This document shows, piece after piece, positions 44,302 through 54,130 of a stretch of 64,000 nt of DNA. Every line of letters begins with the position of its first letter. Positions within the stretch are counted from its first letter, which is position 1. The notes under the pieces were generated by a model. That model had not been told where the DNA came from. It did no database searches and saw only the letters and a program-made list of their open reading frames with translations. This DNA comes from an uncultured Flavobacteriales bacterium (GTDB lineage Bacteria > Bacteroidota > Bacteroidia > Flavobacteriales_D > Crocinitomicaceae): positions 248,001-312,000 of the forward strand of contig CAJXJK010000002.1 of the NCBI GenBank assembly GCA_913054135.1, in the 5' to 3' direction. The position numbers were made by a program, and so were the translations under genes.

Positions 44302-44919
44302 TTAGATTTTCACTGAGATACCACCAGAAATAACTGGCCCACCTATTCCAAGCTCGGCGTTTAAACCAATATTTGGGTGGAAATAATATCTTGCTCCGAT
44401 TGCAGCTCTAAATGCAACTGGTAACAAAGCTCCTGAAATTGATTCAGGAACATCAAATTGAGGATCTGTAGATTCGTAGCTCCATATTCTATGGTTATAA
44501 CCAGCTCCAGCACCAACATAAGCATCTAATGCATCAGTTTGTACGAAGTGATAATTGAATCTCAACATTACTCTTATTCTCTGCATTAAGAACTTATCAG
44601 TATAAGTTTGAGTCATACCTAATGAATCTGTTCCTAAATAAGAACCTTCAACTCCTGAAGAGTTATAGATGAAATCAAGACCTAAGCCAAGATTATCTGC
44701 CAACATGTATTCAAATCTCAAACCTGCAGGTCCAATTCCTTTTGAAGTGACATCAGTTGCGTCTGGATCAAGTAATGCCGATACCAAATTCTTTCCAAAA
44801 TTCGGATATCCATAGTATGGGTCAATAATAATTGATCCTTCTTCAACTTGTGCATTTGCTGTATTTGCGCCGAACATTAGTCCAACAAAAGCAAATACTA
44901 ATAATAATTTCTTTTTCAT
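44302..44919 (-). CDS. Outer membrane beta-barrel protein
   Basis: A 205-residue protein with signal peptide ending in NTANAQ. The rest alternates hydrophobic and polar residues in beta-strand fashion (AGLRFEYMLADNLGLGLDF, YVGAGAGYNHRIW, FRAAIGARYYFHPNIGLNAEL), the pattern of an eight-stranded OmpW/OmpA-like porin. No ligand known. It has its own terminator. Confidence 0.8.
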   Translation of the reverse strand: MKKKLLLVFAFVGLMFGANTANAQVEEGSIIIDPYYGYPNFGKNLVSALLDPDATDVTSKGIGPAGLRFEYMLADNLGLGLDFIYNSSGVEGSYLGTDSLGMTQTYTDKFLMQRIRVMLRFNYHFVQTDALDAYVGAGAGYNHRIWSYESTDPQFDVPESISGALLPVAFRAAIGARYYFHPNIGLNAELGIGGPVISGGISVKI

Positions 44920-45042
44920 AATCTTAGTTTAATTGCAAAATAACTTACGATTGTTTTGATTTTTTTGTTTCATAAAGTTATGACAAATAGCGTGCCAACC
45001 AACTAAAATCTGATTTTTTAAAATTATCATTAAATTAGCCTC

Positions 45043-45654
45043 ATGAAAGTAATAATTTCATTCTTGTTTTGTTTAACCCTCAGCTTCTCTTACGCTCAAG
45101 AATATAATTCAATTTATAATCAGATATCAAAGTTTAGCATAGGTTACTCAAGTGAGCAATTAGATCATTACATTCTAAAACAAGGAATTAACGATACAGG
45201 TGCAGTTCAAATGGGTTTTGATTCTTGGGCGCCATCTGCTTCTTATACTCACGATTTTGTTTTTGGAGACGTCATTACCCTAAGTGCTAATCTTGGGTTT
45301 CAGTACATGAACCTTAATTATGGAGGACAAAAGTATGGAGGTACATTCATGTACACTTCTATCGCTCCTTCAGCAACAATTTTTCACAGACAATTCTTTG
45401 AGTACTACATCAAATTAAAAATTGGAGCATCATTTTATTTCCATGAACCTAATTTGATACCTGATCCTGCACGTAGATTTTTTCCTGAAAAGGCTAACTT
45501 TTTTACTGGTGTGACTTTAGGTGGATTTAACTTTTTCCCCTATGAAAAATTAGGATTTAATATTGAACTATCAGTTTGGTCTCCTGAAATGGTAACAGCT
45601 GGTATCACTTACCGATTCTATTCAAAAGCTCTCAAAATTTTGGGAGGAAAATAA
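45043..45654 (+). CDS. Outer membrane beta-barrel-like protein
   Basis: A 203-residue protein, signal peptide ending SFSYAQ, with amphipathic strands (YFHEPNLIPDP region, FNIELSVWSPEMVTAGITYRF at the end). Divergent from the other barrel gene across a 123-base gap. TAA overlaps the next ATG by one base. Function unknown. Confidence 0.68.
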   Translation: MKVIISFLFCLTLSFSYAQEYNSIYNQISKFSIGYSSEQLDHYILKQGINDTGAVQMGFDSWAPSASYTHDFVFGDVITLSANLGFQYMNLNYGGQKYGGTFMYTSIAPSATIFHRQFFEYYIKLKIGASFYFHEPNLIPDPARRFFPEKANFFTGVTLGGFNFFPYEKLGFNIELSVWSPEMVTAGITYRFYSKALKILGGK

Positions 45655-46094
45655 TGCAAATGAAGTATATATATCTTTTACCACTAATGTTTGTTTTCTC
45701 GTGTGGAGAAGCAACAGAAGAAACTGTTTCTGAAACTACTGAAGAAGAAGTTGAAGAAGTAATTACTAATGAAGAAGGATCAGAACTTGAACCACAAACG
45801 GTTCGAGATTTAGAGAATGAAGAATTCAATTCGTTATTAGCCGAAACAAATGGATTCTTGCTGGATGTAAGAACTCCTGAAGAATTTGAAGCTGGAAACA
45901 TTGAAGGTTCGGTGAACATCAATTTTTATGACGAGAATTTTGAAGAACAACTTGACTCACTTGATACAATGACTCCGGTCTTTGTATATTGCAAAGCTGG
46001 TGGTAGAAGTGCTCAGGCTAGAGATATTCTTGTTGAGAAAGATTTCATTGAGGTATACAATCTCTCTGGCGGATTTAGTAATTGGTCTAAATAA
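45654..46094 (+). CDS. Rhodanese-domain lipoprotein
   Basis: A 146-residue lipoprotein (LLPLMFVFSCGE), then a Glu/Thr-rich linker of about 35 residues and a single rhodanese domain: LLDVRTPEEFEAGNI and the active-site loop CKAGGRSA with the catalytic Cys. Periplasmic single-domain rhodaneses may carry sulfane sulfur; the substrate is unknown. ATG 45654 overlaps the barrel gene's stop; a second in-frame ATG is at 45660. GGAGG nearby could act as a ribosome site. Confidence 0.87.
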   Translation: MQMKYIYLLPLMFVFSCGEATEETVSETTEEEVEEVITNEEGSELEPQTVRDLENEEFNSLLAETNGFLLDVRTPEEFEAGNIEGSVNINFYDENFEEQLDSLDTMTPVFVYCKAGGRSAQARDILVEKDFIEVYNLSGGFSNWSK

Positions 46095-46141
46095 TTGACC
46101 ACACTACTTTAGCTCTTAAAAATTAACCTTAATTTCGTTTC

Positions 46142-48625
46142 GTGTCTGAACGGATTACATATTTCGTAGATGTAATTCTACCACTTAGTATCCCAAACAC
46201 CTATACTTACCGAGTTCCATTTGAATTAAATGACCAAATTGGTGTAGGCAAAAGGGTGATTGTGCCTCTTGGTAAAGCCAAGTACTACACAGCTATTGTT
46301 AGAAACGTACACCAAGAAGTTCCCAAAAATTATCAGGTCAAATATGTAGAAGCGATTCTTGATGACCACCCAATAGTGACAGCAAAACAATTTCAATTAT
46401 GGGATTGGATTTCAGAATACTATATTGCAGACCTGGGAGATGTAATGAACGCATCTTTACCATCAAACTTCAAACTGGCAAGTGAAACCAAACTATCATT
46501 ACATCCTGAATTCGATAGATCAGAAGAAGGATTGAGTGATAAAGAATTTCTTATTGTAGAGGCCTTACAGGTGCAAGAAGAACTCACCTTAAAAGAAGTA
46601 GCTGAAATTGTTGGTATCAAAACGATCCAACCTCTCATAAAAAAATTGATTGAGAGCAAAAGAGCAATCGTTTCTGAAGAATTGAATGCAAAGTACACAC
46701 CTAAGTTCGCTACTTACATTGAAGTTGACAGAGGTATTCAAAGTCAAGATCAGCTTTCGGAGGTGCTTAATATTTTAGAGGAGCAAAAGAAAAATGCAAA
46801 ACAAGTAGATGCATTATTGAAGGTAATTGAACTTACGAGATGGCAAGATGGCAAACAAACGCCAATAGCTAAGAAGAAAGTCATATTAGAAGGTGCCTCA
46901 GACTCTTCACTTAATTCTTTGGCAAAAAAAGATATTATAGATATTTACAGTGCCGAAGTTTCTCGTTTGGCAACACAAGATGAAGGAGTTGAGAAATTAA
47001 AGAAATTTTCTCCTACTCAGAACAAGGCTTTCAAAGAAATAGAAGAACACTTTGTAGATAAAGATGTGGTGTTATTACACGGCGTTACTTCTTCGGGGAA
47101 AACAGAATTATACGTTAAGTTGATTCAACAGGCCCTTAAAAATGGGGAACAGGTTCTTTTCTTACTCCCTGAAATTGCCTTAACCGCGCAGCTTATCAAT
47201 CGTCTCAAGAAATACTTCGGAGATTTAGTTGGGGTATACCATTCTCGATTCAATCAAAATGAGAGAATAGAGATTTGGAATAAAGTTTTACATAACGACC
47301 AAGAGCAGTTCAGAATTATTTTGGGAGCAAGATCTTCTGTATTTCTGCCATTTCAAAAATTAGGGTTAATCATAGTTGATGAAGAGCACGAGAACTCTTT
47401 CAAGCAATACGACCCTTCACCAAGGTATAATGGTAGAGATATATCGATTATACTTGGGCATCTTCATAAGGCCAAAGTATTGTTAGGTTCAGCAACTCCT
47501 TCAATTGAAACCTATTATAACGCACAAGAAGGAAGATATGGTCTGGTTGAAATGAATGAGCGTTTTGGAGGCGTTCAAATGCCAGAAATTCAATGCGCAG
47601 ATTTAGAGAAAGAGACCAAGCAAAAAACAATGAAATCTCACTTCTCTTCTTTTTTAATTAGAGAAATGGAGAGTACCCTTGAAAAAGGACAGCAGATTAT
47701 ATTGTTTCAAAACAGAAGAGGTTATACTCCTGTTTGGACATGTGAAATGTGTGGATGGACACCTCATTGCAAGAACTGTGATGTTTCATTGACTTATCAC
47801 AAGAGCTCTAGTGTATTGAAGTGTCATTACTGTGGCTATTACATTTCTCCGCCTTCAAATTGTGGTGCTTGTGGTTCAAGAAAATTAAAAATGATCGGTT
47901 TTGGTACTGAAAAGATTGAAGATGAACTCGATATTTTCTTTCCAAAGGCCAAGCTAAAAAGAATGGACCTGGATACTACCAGAGCTAAAAATGCTTACTC
48001 AAATATCATTACTGATTTTGAAAACAGAGAAATTGACATTCTCATAGGAACTCAAATGGTTACCAAAGGATTAGATTTTGATAACGTAGGACTAGTTGGT
48101 ATTTTAAGCGCAGATCAACTTCTTAATTTTCCCGATTTCAGATCATTCGAACGTTCTTTCCATCTAATGTCGCAAGTTTCAGGTAGAGCCGGACGTAAGG
48201 AAAAAAGAGGAAAAGTTGTCGTTCAAACTTTTGAACCGAACCATTGGATAATTCAAAAGGTGATGGAGCATGACTATAAAGGGTTCTATACTCAAGAGAT
48301 TCTTGAAAGACGAAACTTTCACTACCCTCCTTTCTTCAGAATTATTGTGATAAAATTGAAACACAGAAAGCAAGAAACCTTAGAGATGGGAGCTGCCTCA
48401 TTGGCTAAATCTTTGCAATCTACTTTCAAAGACAGAGTTTTAGGACCTGAAATTCCGGCAGTAGGTAGAGTTAGAAACCTTTACATCAAACATATCACGC
48501 TTAAATTTGAGCGTGATGCCTCTCCAAAAAAAGTAAAGAATATCATTAAAGAAAAAATTGACGTATTTTTGAGTGATCATGACTACAGGTCAATTAGGGT
48601 AGACCTAGATGTTGATCCACAGTAA
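46142..48625 (+). CDS. priA: Primosomal protein N' (replication restart helicase)
   Basis: Superfamily 2 helicase that reloads the replisome at stalled forks. The 827-residue protein has the N-terminal DNA-binding domain (TYFVDVILPLSIPNTYTYRVP), Walker A GVTSSGKTELY, the DEEHENSFKQY box, the zinc-binding Cys cluster (CEMC, CKNC, CHYC, CGAC) and GTQMVTKGLDFDNVGLV. The start is a GTG at 46142; no upstream ATG is available. Typical length and order. Confidence 0.96.
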   Translation: MSERITYFVDVILPLSIPNTYTYRVPFELNDQIGVGKRVIVPLGKAKYYTAIVRNVHQEVPKNYQVKYVEAILDDHPIVTAKQFQLWDWISEYYIADLGDVMNASLPSNFKLASETKLSLHPEFDRSEEGLSDKEFLIVEALQVQEELTLKEVAEIVGIKTIQPLIKKLIESKRAIVSEELNAKYTPKFATYIEVDRGIQSQDQLSEVLNILEEQKKNAKQVDALLKVIELTRWQDGKQTPIAKKKVILEGASDSSLNSLAKKDIIDIYSAEVSRLATQDEGVEKLKKFSPTQNKAFKEIEEHFVDKDVVLLHGVTSSGKTELYVKLIQQALKNGEQVLFLLPEIALTAQLINRLKKYFGDLVGVYHSRFNQNERIEIWNKVLHNDQEQFRIILGARSSVFLPFQKLGLIIVDEEHENSFKQYDPSPRYNGRDISIILGHLHKAKVLLGSATPSIETYYNAQEGRYGLVEMNERFGGVQMPEIQCADLEKETKQKTMKSHFSSFLIREMESTLEKGQQIILFQNRRGYTPVWTCEMCGWTPHCKNCDVSLTYHKSSSVLKCHYCGYYISPPSNCGACGSRKLKMIGFGTEKIEDELDIFFPKAKLKRMDLDTTRAKNAYSNIITDFENREIDILIGTQMVTKGLDFDNVGLVGILSADQLLNFPDFRSFERSFHLMSQVSGRAGRKEKRGKVVVQTFEPNHWIIQKVMEHDYKGFYTQEILERRNFHYPPFFRIIVIKLKHRKQETLEMGAASLAKSLQSTFKDRVLGPEIPAVGRVRNLYIKHITLKFERDASPKKVKNIIKEKIDVFLSDHDYRSIRVDLDVDPQ

Positions 48626-48634
48626 AACTCTTTG

Positions 48635-49339
48635 ATGCTCGCGATTTTTTCAACGATAAAATTGATACTGTTAATGATTTGGTCATTAATCTCAATCATA
48701 ACAGCTACCCTAGCCTATTTTTTAACATTTCAGAAAAGGTCAATGCTATTTTTAGCCAAGCATATGTGGTCTCGCCCTTTGTTAATCATTCTGGGATCGA
48801 GAGTAAAAGTGAGCGGCAAAGAGCATTTAGAAAAAGGTCAACATTACCTCATTATTGCTAATCACACCTCCTATTCAGACATTCCTGCCTTATTTAGAGC
48901 AGTACCATTCAATTTGCATTATGTGGCAAAAGCAGAACTAAAAAAGGTTCCGTTCTTGGGGTGGTATATGAAGAAATCAGGAATGATTTTCATTGATAGA
49001 CAAAACAAGCAAAGATCAAAAGCCTCTATTGATGAGGCCGGTGATCTCGTAAAACAAGGTAAGTCAGTGGTTATTTTCCCCGAAGGAACGACTAGTGACA
49101 CGGGTGAGATTGCACCCTTTAAAAAAGGAGGAATGCACCTAGCAATGGCGTCAGAATCTGTTATTTTACCTATTAGAATTAAGGGAAGTAAAAAAGTTTG
49201 GCCGAGTACGAGTAACTTTAAATTAAGGGGAGGAAAAATTGAAGTGATTATCGATAAACCTATTCCTTTTGAAGAATATAAAGATGCAGATTTAGATGTC
49301 TTTTTACCTAACCTAAGGCAACAGATTATTGATCTCTAA
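48635..49339 (+). CDS. plsC: 1-acyl-sn-glycerol-3-phosphate acyltransferase
   Basis: Adds the second acyl chain in phosphatidic acid synthesis at the inner membrane. The HX4D catalytic motif appears as NHTSYSDIP and the phosphate-binding motif as FPEGTTSD; GMIFID and an N-terminal membrane helix pair (about 4-33) complete the fold. ATG 48635 is chosen over a TTG three bases before. It follows priA closely and its stop overlaps the convergent adhesin by four bases. Confidence 0.9.
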   Translation: MLAIFSTIKLILLMIWSLISIITATLAYFLTFQKRSMLFLAKHMWSRPLLIILGSRVKVSGKEHLEKGQHYLIIANHTSYSDIPALFRAVPFNLHYVAKAELKKVPFLGWYMKKSGMIFIDRQNKQRSKASIDEAGDLVKQGKSVVIFPEGTTSDTGEIAPFKKGGMHLAMASESVILPIRIKGSKKVWPSTSNFKLRGGKIEVIIDKPIPFEEYKDADLDVFLPNLRQQIIDL

Positions 49340-52300
49340 TTTTCGTCAATCAACATGGTCACGGTTCCTCTGAACTGGTATTCCTTATTATCTCTATCTC
49401 TGATAGACAAGAAATAAACATACACACCTTCTGAAACTACCTTGCTAAAACGGTTTCTACCATCCCATCCAAGATTAGCATCATCTGTATTAAACAGCAC
49501 ACCTCCATAACGATCATAGATAGTTAAATCATATGAGCTAAAATCATAAAGTGAAACAACCGGTAAGAATATAGGATTAGCGCCATTGATGAAGAAAGCA
49601 TTAGGAATGTAAACAATCGGATCAAGTGTTGCACAAACAATATTTGAAAATGCACTTTCAGAAAACCCATATGAATTCATGCCCTCTACCGCCTCTATTC
49701 TGTAACAATATTGACCTTCAGAATCTAAATTGCCAGATACATCATCTACAAAAGATCTCACACCTGCAGATGTTGTTGCATAAGGAGTTGCCGGGAAAAT
49801 TCCGTTTTCACCTCTATAAATATTGTACTGAACAATATCTGCATCAAAACCTTGATATGCCGACCACGAGAGAACATTTTGTAAACCAACATGATCAACA
49901 TCCACTTTCAAGAATACAGTTCTAACCACATCTGTTTCGTCACCTTTATTACCACATGAATCAATTATTGAGACTTGATATTGATAGGCACCTCTTTCAG
50001 GGAAAACATCTGAATCAACATAAGTGATAAAATCCGTTCCATTAGGAGCTAACGTACCCGCAAGATCAAAGTAATTGTCATTCGGACCTTTCACATCAAC
50101 CTCATATTCAGTCACTGAAGCATTACCATCAGTGTGTAAAACGACCTCAATTTCATTCATCAAATTATGAGAGGCCGTAGCTAAATAATGAAAATCTGCC
50201 AAGCTTGGTCTCTCCATAAAACGGCAGTTTCTGTTTGAATAAGAGATGGAGTCATTATTAGAAACCGCTCTGATGTAATAACAATAGTTTACATCATAAA
50301 TTAAATCTTCATGCACATACTCATGTACTTCGGGCGCCAAAGTTGCAATTACATCATAAGTTGATCCTCCAATACTTGCAATCACCTCATATCTGTTAAC
50401 TCCTTCAGACCAGCCTAAATAGTCTGACCATATTAAGCTTACACTTCTCTCGCACACTTCAAAGCTATTATCAAGATGTATTGTTGTATGAGGATTACTC
50501 AAAGCAGATGTTTGATAAGTAGGTGGCGTAGCGTTTGTCCAGCATGAATCAAAGGCAGTTATTCTGAATGACTCTGGCTGGTTAGCAGAATTGGTTGCAA
50601 TATAGCTGTAGTCTGTATTATTAATTCCCCAGGCTGTATCAATTGGAATCCAAAAGCCACCAATCAAACCGTATATAACATAGCCATAAGTATCTGGTGC
50701 AGGATTTACATTCCAACTCAAATCTACAAACTGAGTAGTTGTATCAATAGAAACCCAGTTTAAAACAGGAATATAAGGATTAATGATATCACCCAATTGG
50801 GCCCCAACTGTATTCGAAGTAGAAGAACATCCTGCCGAGTTTGGTATAACCACCTCATAGCTCAAGAACTCATTACAAACATCAATAGTATCTAAATAAG
50901 TATTCTCTCCATAAGGAAGCGTAGCAAGCAATGTCCAAGTGCCTAATGGGTATTCTCTATACAATTCTTGAGTAGCATTATCTCCGCCATTTATTGGATC
51001 GTGTGTACTGTTCCAATTCAACTGAGCTCTTCCATCCATCAAATCATTTAATGTCAAAAAGATTGAAGCCAAGGTATCAGAGGGCGATAAGTTATTTCCG
51101 TCACATCCAAATTGCGTTTGAATGTAATAATGCTTTGAACTTAAATTGGCATTTGCACCAACTACAGTATAGGTTTCGGTTGTAATTCCGCCCGGAACTG
51201 AAGCAATGAATCCGTCTTCAATTGACCACACTTGATATTCAACAAATGACGTACCTGGATCGGTAGTTTGCGTCCATGTCAAGACCACGTCTCCATTATC
51301 AAGAACATCAACACAATGCAAGTCAACCGGCTGAATTTCTGGTCTGTTTTTTAGTTTGATTCTTATGGTTTCAAATGTTCTTCCCGGCACAGAACAGTAG
51401 TCATCTTGAGCATTTAAAACGAAATCATAAATCTGTTCTGTTTGTTGAATACCGTTCGCATCAAGTAAGTGATCACATGATGTTTGCCAATTAAATTCGG
51501 TTGTCAATCCTTGAACACCTTGAATCAATGGTGGCTGGTCTAAAGTTGCGCATGGCGTATAATCACATCCTGCTCCAGCATTGGTTAGTCCTGTACCGAA
51601 ATAGTTTCCTGTAGGATTAAGAGTTACAGTTTGTGGTGAACCGTCTTGCAAGTTTTCAATGTCGGCAATGATGATATCAAAGTTTACCAAATCACCAGCA
51701 AAGAATTCAGCCTCAAAAGAAGTGTTACCAGCAAATGGAGGAGTGATTGTCGGAGCTGTGTTATTGTATCCTACACAAGGAATCACAATCATTTGAAATT
51801 CTCTGTGGATAGTTGAAATCAGCTGACCATCACGATATGAATCTATTTTTTGCACCACTCCAAAGTTTCCAACCGTGTTGGACAAGAAGTTGATATCTCC
51901 CGAAAGTGGGTCCATTGTTGCAGGAATGTTTCCTGGATCAAAACCTGTATCTGGAGTAGGATTAGTATTTGTAAATCCAAGAACAAAAGGAACAGGAGCA
52001 GGATTCGTTGGCGGATTAAATGATCCGGCAGGAAAGTGATCTAAAGGAATTCCCCAACTGTAAGCTAAAGAATCATTGTCAGGATCAAAAGCATTTGAAT
52101 TGTACTGAAAATCACTACCAGCACAAAGCAGCATGTAAGGGTCTTGAGCAAATTGCGGTGAAGAATCAGTACACGGATTGGCTGTAGAACCTGGCACTTC
52201 GTACATAATTGCCGAAAGTGTGATTCCGTATGCAGCAGGATTATCAATGTTGGTTAAGTCCCAGTTTCTTGAAAACGAATCATAGGTGAATGCCCAACCT

Positions 52301-52689
52301 GTGGCAGGTGGAGTTCCCGTCAATTGAATTGGTGCAGAGCGATAAGTGTATTTTTGAACGGCACCTGGTCCGTTACCTGATTGAGAACCCACTCCACATT
52401 CTAACTCAACCGGAAAACCAACTAACTCAGAACAATCAGGTGATAAATCTAAGGTTGAGAAAAGGTCACATTGAATCGTAGAAACGCTTCCATGCCCCCA
52501 AACTTCGAGATCTAGTGATGGATCAACGATATCTAAACCGTTACAATCACGGTATAACACCAAATCAAACTGATAATTCCCTGATCCTAAACACTCCCAC
52601 GTAATCTCTCCACCCATGATATGAGAGGCTTTAGCATCATTTACGAAACCAAAAGTTAAGAGCGATATGAGAACGATTATTAAGCGCAC
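49336..52689 (-). CDS. Giant FN3-type secreted adhesin with T9SS type B (gliding motility) C-terminus
   Basis: A 1117-residue surface protein. The signal peptide (LIIVLISLLTFGFVNDAKA) is followed by the hallmark ASHIMGGEITWEC block and a VLYRDCNGLD segment seen in many Bacteroidota surface adhesins. Several FN3-like repeats (ILVLTW-type strands, VLTWTQTTDPG, LSWNVNPAPD, ALVWSDYLGWSEG) cover about 440-1000. The last 95 residues (VYIPNAFFINGANPIF to GTVTML) are a CHU_C/gliding-motility sorting domain. It should be exported by the type IX system and may serve adhesion or gliding. The start is a GTG. Confidence 0.85.
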   Translation of the reverse strand: MRLIIVLISLLTFGFVNDAKASHIMGGEITWECLGSGNYQFDLVLYRDCNGLDIVDPSLDLEVWGHGSVSTIQCDLFSTLDLSPDCSELVGFPVELECGVGSQSGNGPGAVQKYTYRSAPIQLTGTPPATGWAFTYDSFSRNWDLTNIDNPAAYGITLSAIMYEVPGSTANPCTDSSPQFAQDPYMLLCAGSDFQYNSNAFDPDNDSLAYSWGIPLDHFPAGSFNPPTNPAPVPFVLGFTNTNPTPDTGFDPGNIPATMDPLSGDINFLSNTVGNFGVVQKIDSYRDGQLISTIHREFQMIVIPCVGYNNTAPTITPPFAGNTSFEAEFFAGDLVNFDIIIADIENLQDGSPQTVTLNPTGNYFGTGLTNAGAGCDYTPCATLDQPPLIQGVQGLTTEFNWQTSCDHLLDANGIQQTEQIYDFVLNAQDDYCSVPGRTFETIRIKLKNRPEIQPVDLHCVDVLDNGDVVLTWTQTTDPGTSFVEYQVWSIEDGFIASVPGGITTETYTVVGANANLSSKHYYIQTQFGCDGNNLSPSDTLASIFLTLNDLMDGRAQLNWNSTHDPINGGDNATQELYREYPLGTWTLLATLPYGENTYLDTIDVCNEFLSYEVVIPNSAGCSSTSNTVGAQLGDIINPYIPVLNWVSIDTTTQFVDLSWNVNPAPDTYGYVIYGLIGGFWIPIDTAWGINNTDYSYIATNSANQPESFRITAFDSCWTNATPPTYQTSALSNPHTTIHLDNSFEVCERSVSLIWSDYLGWSEGVNRYEVIASIGGSTYDVIATLAPEVHEYVHEDLIYDVNYCYYIRAVSNNDSISYSNRNCRFMERPSLADFHYLATASHNLMNEIEVVLHTDGNASVTEYEVDVKGPNDNYFDLAGTLAPNGTDFITYVDSDVFPERGAYQYQVSIIDSCGNKGDETDVVRTVFLKVDVDHVGLQNVLSWSAYQGFDADIVQYNIYRGENGIFPATPYATTSAGVRSFVDDVSGNLDSEGQYCYRIEAVEGMNSYGFSESAFSNIVCATLDPIVYIPNAFFINGANPIFLPVVSLYDFSSYDLTIYDRYGGVLFNTDDANLGWDGRNRFSKVVSEGVYVYFLSIRDRDNKEYQFRGTVTMLIDEN

Positions 52690-52756
52690 AATGTATCTAA
52701 CGCAAAAACTGCGTTTTTATTGAATACGTTAATACGCAGTATTAAGTTGCTTAATT
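52690..52756 (-). promoter_or_regulatory. Leader with competing hairpins upstream of the adhesin gene
   Basis: Two stems can form on the minus strand: TTAATAC/GTATTAA (7 bp, three-base loop; 52729-52745) and AACGCA/TGCGTT (6 bp; 52699-52715). A 7-bp complement, ACTGCGT (52734-52740) with ACGCAGT (52708-52714), can only form if both are opened, so the folds exclude each other. The second stem ends nine bases before the GTG. Confidence 0.4.
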
Positions 52757-53401
52757 TCAAAGGTCATCTGGAATATCCCAAAAATCGATTTTTGCATCTG
52801 ATGAAAAAAGCTTCTCCACTTTGACGCCTTTATTGATTATTTTGAAGGTATTAATTCGATCATATTCCCATGATTGTTGTTCTCTGAAATTGTATCCACC
52901 GACCTTGCACTTTACGACAACCTCATCCCTCTTAACCTCAACAGTTATGTACTGTGCAGAGGAAAGAACAGTTGCTCCATATGGGATGGTAGGGCAACTT
53001 TCAAACTTATTAATTGCAGAAGAATCAGTTCGAAACCAAGACCGTAAAAAAGAGAGATGAAAGTCGGAACATTGATAGCCTAATCCTAAGGCATCATTCA
53101 TTGAGCATTCTAAACCCTCTCGACCTCCTATTTCGTGCTCTTCTCCCCATTCGCACTCTGTACACAAATCAAAGGTAGTATATGCTATGCATGCTTTTAG
53201 TGCGGGATGCAGTCTACGCGCAAAATCAGCATCAATAATAAGGTCTGAATTTTCATACCAGAGTAAATAATAAATAGCATCAACTATCTCAGATCTATAA
53301 AGACCCGGTTTTTCTTTAAATTGAAGATGTTGTTTTACGGCGGGTTGAGCAGAACAGAAAGATCCGAAAAGCCCAATAAATAGGAGATGAATTAACTTCA
53401 T
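52757..53401 (-). CDS. Secreted protein of unknown function
   Basis: A 214-residue protein with a signal peptide ending in SFCSAQ. Cysteines at about eight positions (CIAYTTFDLCTEC, LECSMND, YQCSDF, ESCPT) suggest disulfides in an exported protein. No family recognised. A 14-bp palindrome lies eight bases upstream of the start codon. The next gene downstream is the adhesin. Confidence 0.65.
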   Translation of the reverse strand: MKLIHLLFIGLFGSFCSAQPAVKQHLQFKEKPGLYRSEIVDAIYYLLWYENSDLIIDADFARRLHPALKACIAYTTFDLCTECEWGEEHEIGGREGLECSMNDALGLGYQCSDFHLSFLRSWFRTDSSAINKFESCPTIPYGATVLSSAQYITVEVKRDEVVVKCKVGGYNFREQQSWEYDRINTFKIINKGVKVEKLFSSDAKIDFWDIPDDL

Positions 53402-53409
53402 TCTCCAAT

Positions 53410-53423
53410 TTCTTTATAAAGAA
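53410..53423. promoter_or_regulatory. Perfect 14-bp palindrome upstream of the secreted protein gene
   Basis: TTCTTTATAAAGAA is its own reverse complement and lies eight bases before the ATG at 53401. It could be an operator or a small hairpin in the leader; AT-richness makes chance occurrence possible. Confidence 0.3.
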
Positions 53424-53490
53424 TGGATCAAAAAAATGACTTTTATTATATGCTAGAATTTGACACGAAAGGTGTTAGAATCTTTTATTA

Positions 53491-54093
53491 TTAAATATCT
53501 CGGATAGCTCTTGTCATATGAATATTTGAGACAGTGCTGAAACTGACACTTCCATCAATGAACAATACATGTTGAGCCGTATTTTCAAGCGTACCTTTTG
53601 TAGATGTCCAATAATAATCAAGCGAGAAATTACCCATGTTTTTCGAATGCAAGTTTGTGAAACACGTTAGCATTTCTTGTTCAGATGGCAAATACCAATT
53701 CATGATGCCATCTACATCATACATTTGGCAACTTTTGACCGCCGAAAATGGATCAGTACAATGAAGTAAAAACGCGGCTTGATTTGCGGCGCCATCACCT
53801 ATTTGATCTCCTGTGGTAAAGTTTGAAGACAATCCCAAACAACCCCAATTTGAAGTAGAACTTACGTCTTCAGTGCTCACGACAAAACCTTGATAGGTAG
53901 TAGTATCCATATACGCAATTAGACCTCCTCGATAACTTTTTCCGTATAAACTATCTAATCCTTTTTGAGCAACAATTTCTGACATTGGTGTGTCATTATC
54001 TAACATTTGTTGAGTGGTTAGATCGGTTTCTTTTTCACAAGAACCTAAAATTAAAATACAAATTGCCGGAAATAATAAAATGCGTAATCTCAT
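53491..54093 (-). CDS. Lipoprotein with DUF1566-like (Lcl C-terminal) domain
   Basis: A 200-residue lipoprotein (PAICILILGSCEKE, lipobox LGSC). The C-terminal part has the DUF1566/Lcl pattern: WYLPSEQEM, YWTSTKG, VLFIDGSVSF and a final RAIRDI, a C-type-lectin-like fold. DUF1566 proteins in Bacteroidota are often surface-exposed; the ligand is unknown. Confidence 0.75.
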   Translation of the reverse strand: MRLRILLFPAICILILGSCEKETDLTTQQMLDNDTPMSEIVAQKGLDSLYGKSYRGGLIAYMDTTTYQGFVVSTEDVSSTSNWGCLGLSSNFTTGDQIGDGAANQAAFLLHCTDPFSAVKSCQMYDVDGIMNWYLPSEQEMLTCFTNLHSKNMGNFSLDYYWTSTKGTLENTAQHVLFIDGSVSFSTVSNIHMTRAIRDI

Positions 54094-54130
54094 ATTTAAA
54101 ATTACGCATTTTTAATGTGTTAGGTTGGAA

